From CAZPFP01 sp964585895 (GTDB lineage: Bacteria > Patescibacteriota > Microgenomatia > PFEM01 > JAHIFH01), in contig CAZPFP010000006.1 of NCBI GenBank assembly GCA_964585895.1, positions 1 to 21,915 of the forward strand: a stretch of DNA of 21,915 bases, in the 5' to 3' direction. The position numbers and the translations under genes were made by a program. The notes under the pieces are model-generated. The model saw only the letters and a program-made list of their open reading frames with translations, made no database searches and was not told where the DNA came from. Below, one piece after another: positions 13,730 to 20,367 of the stretch; within the stretch, counting starts at the first letter, position 1, and each line of letters starts with the position of its first letter.

Positions 13730-14105
13730 TTGCTTTACCTAGGTAAGTTTGTAAAATAATTGCTGCTGCAAAAGCATCTTCATTCTCTTGCCGATACTTT
13801 TTTTTCTTACCTGTTTCTATCATTTTAGCAATTGCTTCTTTAGTGGTCAAGGTCTCATCTTGGAAAACTACCTCTAGTCCGGTTATCTCTCCTAACTTCT
13901 TCCCATATTCTTTTGCTTTCTGACCAATCTTTCCTTCACTCACGCCCATAACAATCCTTTCTATCTTTTCTTGCTCAATCAATTGGACAATTTTTACCAA
14001 GGTCTTTTGATGATTTCTCATCACCCCTATTGGCTGAACTAAACCATTATCAGCCATGGCAAGACCAATTTTAGCAAGACCAAAGTCGACGCCTAAAACC
14101 CTCAT
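13722..14105 (-). CDS. ruvX: RuvX/YqgF family RNase H-fold nuclease (pre-16S rRNA processing or Holliday junction resolvase-like)
   Basis: The 127-residue product has the RNase H-fold signature of YqgF: MRVLGVDFGLAKIGLA with the first catalytic Asp (residue 7), IERIVMGVSEGKIGQKAKE in the middle, VVFQDETLTT with the second acidic site, and ENEDAFAAAIILQTYL with the third acidic site. In E. coli YqgF is needed for 16S rRNA 5'-end maturation; a Holliday-junction role has been proposed for relatives. The ATG at 14105 overlaps the sortase stop as ATGA; an upstream GTG start at 14183 would add 26 residues without family similarity. The zinc-ribbon gene follows with an 8-base overlap. Confidence 0.93.
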   Translation of the reverse strand: MRVLGVDFGLAKIGLAMADNGLVQPIGVMRNHQKTLVKIVQLIEQEKIERIVMGVSEGKIGQKAKEYGKKLGEITGLEVVFQDETLTTKEAIAKMIETGKKKKYRQENEDAFAAAIILQTYLGKANV

Positions 14106-14818
14106 AAGCTGACTAATTGAGCCCGAACAACTAACCGCCTCAAATAAGTCCCGGGCGGAACGCAAGTAATCAAGGAAAGCCACTGACTATCATAACTCTG
14201 TTCCAAAACCACCACGTCTTCTGGTTTAGTCTCAATAATTTTTCTGACTAAATAACGATATTGAATACCGTCAAAATCAACGAAAATCTCATCATCTTCT
14301 TCCAGTTGAGGTAGGGTGGAAAAAATGGTTTTGTAATTTTTGGGGTTAAAAAACTGAGGCAAAACCGAGTGCCCAAAGATAACCGCATTTCCATATTGAC
14401 CAGGCAAACCGGTCCCCGGATATTGAATTAAACTCGCCATTAAATCCTCACCGCCAATTTGCACGGTGGCTTTTTCAATTTTCAATTTAGGGATTGAAAG
14501 ATTATAGTGAGTAATTCTGCTTTGCCTTGGCGGTAAAACCGGCGCATCTGGAAACCAGCTCTTGGGATTAGTATAATCAACCGCTGATTTTCCCCCTAAA
14601 ATATTTCCTTGAGAAACTAAAGGGCTTACCAGCTGATGAGTAAAGCGACTATTAGTCAACTCATAATACAAAATCGGCAAAGCCGCATTACTAATTAAAA
14701 CAAAACCAAATATCAACGCCAAAGCCGAAACTCCCCGCCACAAAAAGGCAATTCGTTTTTGTTGAGCCAATTGTTGACCAAATGGAGCCGCTTTTAAATA
14801 GCGGTAGGGAATCGTCAT
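14102..14818 (-). CDS. Membrane-anchored sortase
   Basis: The 238-residue protein has a cytoplasmic N-terminus, one TM segment (about 28-50) and a sortase domain. The catalytic triad is visible: His150 in VIFGHSVLPQFFNP, Cys219 in LSLITCVPPGTY, and Arg227 or Arg228 in TYLRRLVVRAQL. Sortases cut a C-terminal sorting signal and join the protein to a surface acceptor. The TC(V)PPGT sequence resembles class D/E-like enzymes; the class is not certain. The ATG at 14818 overlaps the stop of the preceding gene as ATGA, and its own stop overlaps the ruvX start likewise, so it is translationally coupled on both sides. No LPxTG-like substrate is encoded in the window. Confidence 0.93.
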   Translation of the reverse strand: MTIPYRYLKAAPFGQQLAQQKRIAFLWRGVSALALIFGFVLISNAALPILYYELTNSRFTHQLVSPLVSQGNILGGKSAVDYTNPKSWFPDAPVLPPRQSRITHYNLSIPKLKIEKATVQIGGEDLMASLIQYPGTGLPGQYGNAVIFGHSVLPQFFNPKNYKTIFSTLPQLEEDDEIFVDFDGIQYRYLVRKIIETKPEDVVVLEQSYDSQWLSLITCVPPGTYLRRLVVRAQLVSL

Positions 14819-17190
14819 TGAATTTCAACCTTAATATCAATTCTACTGGCTCTCCGTGGAAAAGTACCAAGACGACCTGGCAATCGGGGGAAAAGTTTAG
14901 CATTAAAACCAGTCACTCTCGATAAGTTGCCCAAATAAGTTTCGCCGATAGCCAGATATTTACCAGCCAAATTCTTTTTTATCTGGTCTAAATCTTGTTG
15001 AGGAATTAATTTGGCTTTGAGATGAATTTTCACCGTTGCCCTGCCTTCTTCATCAACCTCACCTACATCAAAAGAAAACTCTGTTTCTTCTGGAAGATAC
15101 TCAAAGTCTTCCGGCACTGACTCCAAAACACTGTCTTCAACCAATTCCTGTAACTCTTTCTCAGTATAAACTAGAGCTTTGGCGTGTAATTTTAAAGTCA
15201 GTTCCAAATTATCTGTTTCCTCACCTACCTCATGGCTGTAGCGACTACTAACTACTTTGCTGGAAATAGATTCTTCAACTAATCTTGCTTCCGGAGAAAG
15301 CTGAGTCAGTAATTTTCCTCTGGCATCATCTTCTAGAGCAGCTTTTAAGTCAGCCAACAGCCCTTCTTGATCTTCCTCGGCAACTGCCTGAATTTGGCGA
15401 CTAATACCACCACTAAAAGCAGAATCATTCTTAGCCACATAATCTGATTTGGCATAATTAGCAACAGCAAACTCTGTGCCCGCCGCCAAATTGCCCTCAG
15501 TACCAATCTCCTCAGCCGTCACCTTGACAGTAACTTTGCCCGGTGGATCAGCGGCACTGCTCTGGGAGGCAACGGTAACATCATCGTCAAGGGTAAATTC
15601 CAAACCAGCAGTACTGGTAATCGCTGTCCCAGAATCAAAGGTTTTTTCATTTGAGGTGCCATTGTAAATAGTCGCCTCTCCTTTAGCCGGGTCGCCAATA
15701 TCTTTAGCGCCAGTGGTGGTTTGACTTTTAGTCCCTTCAACTTCCTCCCCAATCAATCCGGCCGGCAAAACAAAATTTTCTTTATCTGGGGTGCCAACCG
15801 TTGGGTCAAGCTCAACAGTAAAATCTTTTTCCAAAATTTCTGGCTCCAGAAAAAGAGTTACCTCCGCCCGAGGCAGATACCAATAAGCGGCAAAAGCACC
15901 GCTGACCAGAACCAAGAAAAGGACACCAACTAAAATAAACACCGGAGAAGTTTTAATAGATTTGGGAATCAACTCCTTGAAATAAGCCAAATTAAGTTTT
16001 TTCAGCACTGAAAGACGGGGACGAAAAGAGGTCATCTTGGCAAAAAAGGCAGTCTTAGAAACAACCGAAGGTTTCTCTTCTATTGGCGGTTCTTTGATAA
16101 CCAAAGGTTCTTTCGTTTCTTCCGGTATGGCTGGTTCCTTCGGCTCTTCAGTTATGGGTAACTCGACCGATTCTGGCGGTAATTCTGGTTCAGGTGGCAA
16201 TTTCTCTGCCGCCACATCGCCTCCTTTAACAAAACCCAATTCTCCGGCAGGAACAAAACCTGGTTCCTCAACTTCAGCTTCTTCTTTCTCTTCTGATTCT
16301 TTTTCTGCAACCTCTTCTTTCTTCTCCCCCCTCTCTTCCTCTTTTTTTGCTGGTTTTTCTTCAAGCACTAATCCCGCCGCTTTAGCTACTTCTTTACCGC
16401 CAGCTAAAGCAATCGCTTCAATATCAAAGTTAAGTGGCAAAACTTCTACTCTAGGCAAATGAAGAAATTCAACCGCTTCTTTCTTTTTCTCTAGCCAGGG
16501 ATAACCAACAAGTTGCTGCTTAGCCTCCTCTAATTTTTCTTCCCCATTATACAGCGGCGCTCCGTGCCTCGATAATCCTCCTTGAGCATTAAAAAGTAGG
16601 ATTCGGGCTGGTAAGGGTTCTTTAGATTCAAACCGAGACAAACCCTCAATTAAATCACCAGCCAAGTTATCGCTTTTATTAATCAGTTTTGGTCCCAAAA
16701 TCTTGCCAATTCTCACCAGAGCCACGTTGATTTTCTCCATTCCCAAATGAACCAAAATAGCGGTTGGCGGAACGCCCTCTGTGGTTTTCAAATGATGAAC
16801 AATGGCTTCGTCAATAACTACAAAACCGGCTGGTTTCAAATCAAGTTTCTCGGAAAGTTTTTTCAGAAGCTTCAGCTTCTCATCAATAATCTTCTCTCCT
16901 TCAACCCAGTTAAAAGGCAAGCCAAAAACCACTTCATCAGGCTCTTTAACTTCTCCTTCTATCGGTAACTTCTCTGCTGTTGAAGACAAGCTGGCATCAA
17001 CCGCCTCGATTAACTCTTCTTCATTTTCCCATCTTTCCACGCTCCCTAAAGAAAGAACTTTAACCTGATTATCAACAATGGCAAAAATGGCACTTTTAAT
17101 GAACTCTAAGCCAATTTCCAGAGCGAAGTAATATTCAGATGGCTGAGCTTCTTTTTGGCGAATTTTACTGAGAATGGTTTTAACTTCCAT
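14815..17190 (-). CDS. Actin-like ATPase (PilM/FtsA-like) - TM - baseplate-J-like ectodomain fusion protein
   Basis: This 791-residue protein appears to span the membrane with two unlike halves. Residues about 20-275 resemble a PilM/FtsA-like actin fold: YFALEIGLEFIKSAI near the start (phosphate-1-like), VVFGLPFNWV, and AILVHLGMEKINVALV (phosphate-2-like). A Lys/Glu- then Pro/Glu-rich linker (about 276-385) leads to one TM segment (about 415-437). The outside half has GEATIYNGTSNEKTF, GLEFTLDDDVTV and KVTAEEIGTEGNLAAGTEF, the pattern of proteins named baseplate J/gp47-like in Patescibacteria, then charged alpha/beta sequence to the end. The ATG at 17190 overlaps alaS by 11 bases; a TTG at 17229 is an alternative. 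It is followed by sortase with a 4-base overlap. Function is unknown; a surface-assembly or pilus-like role is inference. Confidence 0.8.
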   Translation of the reverse strand: MEVKTILSKIRQKEAQPSEYYFALEIGLEFIKSAIFAIVDNQVKVLSLGSVERWENEEELIEAVDASLSSTAEKLPIEGEVKEPDEVVFGLPFNWVEGEKIIDEKLKLLKKLSEKLDLKPAGFVVIDEAIVHHLKTTEGVPPTAILVHLGMEKINVALVRIGKILGPKLINKSDNLAGDLIEGLSRFESKEPLPARILLFNAQGGLSRHGAPLYNGEEKLEEAKQQLVGYPWLEKKKEAVEFLHLPRVEVLPLNFDIEAIALAGGKEVAKAAGLVLEEKPAKKEEERGEKKEEVAEKESEEKEEAEVEEPGFVPAGELGFVKGGDVAAEKLPPEPELPPESVELPITEEPKEPAIPEETKEPLVIKEPPIEEKPSVVSKTAFFAKMTSFRPRLSVLKKLNLAYFKELIPKSIKTSPVFILVGVLFLVLVSGAFAAYWYLPRAEVTLFLEPEILEKDFTVELDPTVGTPDKENFVLPAGLIGEEVEGTKSQTTTGAKDIGDPAKGEATIYNGTSNEKTFDSGTAITSTAGLEFTLDDDVTVASQSSAADPPGKVTVKVTAEEIGTEGNLAAGTEFAVANYAKSDYVAKNDSAFSGGISRQIQAVAEEDQEGLLADLKAALEDDARGKLLTQLSPEARLVEESISSKVVSSRYSHEVGEETDNLELTLKLHAKALVYTEKELQELVEDSVLESVPEDFEYLPEETEFSFDVGEVDEEGRATVKIHLKAKLIPQQDLDQIKKNLAGKYLAIGETYLGNLSRVTGFNAKLFPRLPGRLGTFPRRASRIDIKVEIQ

Positions 17191-18946
17191 GGGCAAGTTG
17201 AACGTATATTCTGCGCCTCCCGGCGCCAATTGCTTTTTCTTTTACTATCTTAACACGACCAATCTCTCTCGTCGACTTGACGTGAGGACCGCCGCAAACT
17301 TCCTGAGAATAATCTCCAATTGAATAAACCTTGACCTGATCACCATACCTCTCCCCAAAGAAAGCCAAGGCGCCTTTTTTTCTGGCTTCAGCCAGAGACG
17401 TCGTTTTCGCTTTAACCGGCAAATTGGCTTTAATTTTCTCATTAACAATTTTTTCCACTTGCCCTAATTGCGCTTCAGTTAACTTTTCCGAATGAGTAAA
17501 ATCGAACCGCAGTCTTTCCGGGGTAATATTACTGCCTACCTGCTGAACGTGGTCGCCCAAGACATCCCGTAGAGCTTGATGAAGGAGATGGGTAGTGGTG
17601 TGATATTTGGTAACCGTTACTGAATGATCCGCCAATCCGCCGGCAAATTTCTTTTCCGCTCCTTTTCTGGAAAGCTTTTGATGTTTTTTAAATGCCTTAT
17701 CAAATTCTTTTTGAGAAAACTCATATCTTCGATATCTCAGCTGCTGTGGAGACCAACCATGTGTAGCATAATATTTAAATGCTTCTTCTCCTGATATTCT
17801 TTTCTCCGTCGGCATGGGACTCGGAGATGGACTTGGAGACAGGCTTACTGACGGCAATAGTGATGGACTATACTTACTATATTTTTCTTCTTCACTCTCA
17901 AATAACTTAATAATGATGTCTCTGTTTTTGGTAAGCTCCGGATAATCTTGCTTATAGATATTTATTATTTCATCGAATATTGATTTAAAAGAGTCTGTAT
18001 ATTCTATTGCAGGCGCCTGATCAATGGCGCGTCTTATTAGTCTTCGCAGGACATACCCCCGTTCAATCTTTGAAGGAATTACACCATCGGAAAGCAGAAA
18101 AGTGGCTGCCCGTAAATGATCAGCAATAATTCTCATTGGTTTTATATTTTCCTCTTGATACTTCTTGCCAGAGACTTTTTCAATAGTTTGAATAATTGAA
18201 GCGAATAACTCTGTTTTGTAAACATCATCTTTTCCTTGAAGCATGGCTGTGGTTCGTTCTACTCCCATACCAGTGTCAATATTCCTCTGTCTCAACTTTT
18301 CCAGCTTGTTATTGGCCAGGCGATTAAACTCCATAAAAACATCATTCCAAACCTCAAAATATTTACCACAGTTATCTCCCGGTCGACACTTGGGGCTACA
18401 TTTTTTCTTGCCGGTGTCATAAAACATTTCCGTATCCGAACCGCAAGGACCAGTTTCACCCACCGCCCACCAATTATCTTCTTTACCCAAAAAGTAAATT
18501 CTTTTTTTAGGAACGCCAACTTTTTGCCAAATCTTGGCTGATTCCTCATCTTTAGGCGTATCCTTATCACCCGCAAAACAGGTTACCGAAATTCGCTTCG
18601 GCTCAAGACCTAGCTCTTCAGTCAAAAACTGCCAAGACCATTCAATCGCTTCCTTTTTCCAATAATCGCCTAAAGACCAATTACCCAGCATTTCAAAAAA
18701 AGTTAAGTGCATCATATTACCAACTTCGTCTATATCTTGAGTTCGCAAACAGCGTTGATTACTGACTAGGCGCTTTCCTAACGGATGGGGCTCGCCAAGA
18801 AGATAAGGCACTAAAGGATGCATACCAGAGTTAATAAACAAGGCGGTGGAGTCATTTTCCGGAACTAAAGAAACGTTAGGCAATTTTTTATGGCCTTTTT
18901 TAATGAAAAAGGCAATGTATTTTTGTTTTAATTCCTTAGCGGTCAT
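17180..18946 (-). CDS. alaS: Alanyl-tRNA synthetase, compact form
   Basis: The 588-residue enzyme charges tRNA-Ala. The class II core is intact (FINSGMHPLVPYLLG, FFEMLGNWSLGDYWK, DTGMGVERTTAML). A Cys-rich insertion at about 182-194 precedes GKYFEVWNDVFMEF. The editing domain keeps zinc ligands His449 and His453 (HTTTH) and Cys551 and His555 (CGGPH, usually CGGTH). Against the usual 870 or so residues it lacks the C-Ala domain and also the beta-barrel segment normally found before HTxTH; only about 40 residues join the 'GEEAFKYYATHG' motif to the editing domain. A Ser/Pro-rich stretch occupies 360-379. The ATG at 18946 is used; a TTG lies one codon earlier. It has no Shine-Dalgarno sequence, and a -10 box ends eight bases upstream. 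Confidence 0.96.
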   Translation of the reverse strand: MTAKELKQKYIAFFIKKGHKKLPNVSLVPENDSTALFINSGMHPLVPYLLGEPHPLGKRLVSNQRCLRTQDIDEVGNMMHLTFFEMLGNWSLGDYWKKEAIEWSWQFLTEELGLEPKRISVTCFAGDKDTPKDEESAKIWQKVGVPKKRIYFLGKEDNWWAVGETGPCGSDTEMFYDTGKKKCSPKCRPGDNCGKYFEVWNDVFMEFNRLANNKLEKLRQRNIDTGMGVERTTAMLQGKDDVYKTELFASIIQTIEKVSGKKYQEENIKPMRIIADHLRAATFLLSDGVIPSKIERGYVLRRLIRRAIDQAPAIEYTDSFKSIFDEIINIYKQDYPELTKNRDIIIKLFESEEEKYSKYSPSLLPSVSLSPSPSPSPMPTEKRISGEEAFKYYATHGWSPQQLRYRRYEFSQKEFDKAFKKHQKLSRKGAEKKFAGGLADHSVTVTKYHTTTHLLHQALRDVLGDHVQQVGSNITPERLRFDFTHSEKLTEAQLGQVEKIVNEKIKANLPVKAKTTSLAEARKKGALAFFGERYGDQVKVYSIGDYSQEVCGGPHVKSTREIGRVKIVKEKAIGAGRRRIYVQLAHGS

Positions 18947-18954
18947 CAAGGAAG

Positions 18955-18983
18955 ATTATAACCTAGTTTGCCTGTGAAGTTAA
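18955..18983 (-). promoter_or_regulatory. alaS operon promoter
   Basis: On the minus strand TTAACT (18978-18983) and a perfect TATAAT (18955-18960) are 17 bases apart. The -10 ends eight bases before the alaS ATG, so transcription would begin at or next to the start codon. The -35 lies within the end of the YtxH-like gene. It would serve alaS to mltG. Confidence 0.6.
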
Positions 18984-19343
18984 GGATTTACCGTTACGGA
19001 CAAAGAATTTATTGCTGGCTTTTCGTCCTCGATTACGGAGTTGTTCAATATGACTTAATTTTTCTTGAGCTTCCTCAGCGATTTCTTTTGAAGCGCCTTT
19101 AGTTTTTTCCTCTAGTTTAGTCTGGATTTCTTTGGCTTGGGCTTTAAACTCTTCTCCTTTTTCTTCAAAATCTTCGACTAATTCCGCTAAATTATCCAAA
19201 GCTTCTTCGCTCTTTTCTTTAAGTTTTTTTTTAACCTTTTCCCCTTCTTTTGTTTGGGTAAGAAAATAATAAGCCCCAGCGCCGAGCAAGGCGCCCATAA
19301 TTAATCCTTGGAAAAAAACTCCATTGTGATCTCGATCAGCCAT
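18963..19343 (-). CDS. YtxH-like membrane protein
   Basis: The 126-residue protein begins MADRDHNGVFFQG, then has one glycine-rich TM segment (GLIMGALLGAGAYYFLTQT, about 13-31) and a long Lys/Glu/Ala-rich tail that is probably coiled coil. This is the layout of YtxH/gas-vesicle-protein-like membrane proteins of Gram-positive bacteria, whose role is poorly known (stress-linked in Bacillus). The ATG at 19343 is preferred over a TTG at 19367. It overlaps the preceding membrane gene by eight bases, forming a YtxG/YtxH-like pair. Its tail codons hold the alaS -35 element. Family assignment rests on architecture as much as on sequence. Confidence 0.7.
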   Translation of the reverse strand: MADRDHNGVFFQGLIMGALLGAGAYYFLTQTKEGEKVKKKLKEKSEEALDNLAELVEDFEEKGEEFKAQAKEIQTKLEEKTKGASKEIAEEAQEKLSHIEQLRNRGRKASNKFFVRNGKSLTSQAN

Positions 19344-19629
19344 TTTCTTCGCCTGCCTCTTTTTCAACCTTCTTTGACTTCTTTTTCCTTTGGCTTAACC
19401 AACCCAAAAGCCCAGCAACACCAGAAACGCCGGTAATGGAACTAGAAAGAGAAGCAATCGGTCGGGCTACTGATTCAGAAATTAACCCCGCATCATCAAG
19501 CATTTTATTCATTTTTTCAATCGTTCTTTTGATTTCCTTGAGAATAAAGAAGACTTGAACTCCGATAAGAGTAAGCAGAGCGGTTAAAACCGTCACGACG
19601 CCAATCAGCAAAATTTGTGTGTTTTCCAT
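19336..19629 (-). CDS. Small membrane protein, YtxG/DUF948-like
   Basis: The 97-residue protein starts with a TM segment (ILLIGVVTVLTALLTLIGVQVFF, in two runs, about 6-28), then a short helical stretch (EIKRTIEKMNKMLDDAG), a Gly/Ser-rich second hydrophobic stretch (about 62-78) and a basic Lys-rich C-terminus. N-terminal TM plus amphipathic helix followed by a YtxH-like gene is the layout of the ytxG-ytxH pair (DUF948). No enzymatic motif is seen. The start is ATG at 19629, about 15 bases after a promoter -10. It overlaps the next gene by eight bases, so the two proteins are probably made together. Confidence 0.65.
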   Translation of the reverse strand: MENTQILLIGVVTVLTALLTLIGVQVFFILKEIKRTIEKMNKMLDDAGLISESVARPIASLSSSITGVSGVAGLLGWLSQRKKKSKKVEKEAGEENG

Positions 19630-19643
19630 AGGCAGTAGTTTAC

Positions 19644-19672
19644 ACTATCTTATATTTGAGGCTAAATGTCAA
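19644..19672 (-). promoter_or_regulatory. Promoter of the YtxG/YtxH-like pair
   Basis: The minus strand has a perfect TTGACA (19667-19672), a 17-base spacer and GATAGT (19644-19649, 4/6). Transcription would start about seven bases before the ATG at 19629, leaving a very short leader without a Shine-Dalgarno sequence. Confidence 0.55.
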
Positions 19673-19687
19673 TTGGAACTTACTGTA

Positions 19688-20317
19688 TCAATCCATGTAA
19701 ACCGTCCTTGCTTGGCTGGACTTCCTCCCCAAACGGTTAGTGGCTTCAATCGCAATCTTGTTCTCGCCGGAAACCAATTTTAAACGGTAGCTGAATTTTC
19801 CTTGGTCGTTCAATCGAGTCAAATCATCATTAATAGAGACGGAATTATCGGGGTCTGTTCTGCCCTCAATCACCACTTGGCTTTCAGTCACCCGCTGATT
19901 ATCAGTTGGAGAATAAACCTCCAATCTCGGTTTTCCTAATAAACCATGATATTGAAAGGCCAAATAAAATAAGAAAGCAAAGATAAACAAACTAACAACA
20001 GTAATCAAAGTCTTTTTGGGACTCCATTTAAATTGTTTATTAAGGTCTTTTCTTAAGGGAAAAACTGATTTTTGCTCTTTGGTCCACCGGTAATCCCTTT
20101 TAAAAATCGCCACCATTTTCTCAGGATTAAACCCTAAAAATTGAGCGTAGTTTCTAATAAAACCCTTACTGGTGGTTACTGACGGCAAAGATTGATAATC
20201 GTCTTTCTCTAAAGCCGCTAAGTATGGCTTTCTTATTTTCGTTTCTTGAGCCACGCCATCAAGACTAATTTGTTTCTCTTTTCTTTTTTCTTTGAGAATT
20301 TGACCGGCTGTTTTCAT
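19688..20317 (-). CDS. RodZ-like membrane protein: cytoplasmic HTH, TM, extracytoplasmic Ig-like domain
   Basis: The 209-residue protein starts MKTAGQILKEKRKEKQISLD, the RodZ/HTH_25 pattern of a cytoplasmic helix-turn-helix that in RodZ binds MreB rather than DNA. SKGFIRNYAQFLGF is also typical. A TM segment covers about 102-123. Outside lies a beta-rich Ig-like domain (about 132-209: LEVYSPTDNQRVTESQVVIEG and SGENKIAIEATNRLGR). RodZ proteins link the cell-shape cytoskeleton to wall synthesis; the same role here is inference and no mreB is in the window. The ATG at 20317 matches family starts; a GTG at 20368 abutting the FtsK stop would add 17 unrelated residues. No Shine-Dalgarno sequence is visible. 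Confidence 0.85.
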   Translation of the reverse strand: MKTAGQILKEKRKEKQISLDGVAQETKIRKPYLAALEKDDYQSLPSVTTSKGFIRNYAQFLGFNPEKMVAIFKRDYRWTKEQKSVFPLRKDLNKQFKWSPKKTLITVVSLFIFAFLFYLAFQYHGLLGKPRLEVYSPTDNQRVTESQVVIEGRTDPDNSVSINDDLTRLNDQGKFSYRLKLVSGENKIAIEATNRLGRKSSQARTVYMD

Positions 20318-20367
20318 GATGGGATAAGGAAAAATTATTTTGTTTGGAAAACTACCAAAGAAAACCA

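Noticed and set aside
14106..14183. Upstream GTG start for ruvX
   Set aside because: The ATG at 14105 overlaps the sortase stop as ATGA and starts exactly at the family N-terminus (MRVLGVDFG).
16037..16462. 141-residue plus-strand frame rich in Ser and Gly
   Set aside because: It is the antisense shadow of the Lys/Glu/Pro-rich linker of the actin-like fusion gene; composition follows from that strand.
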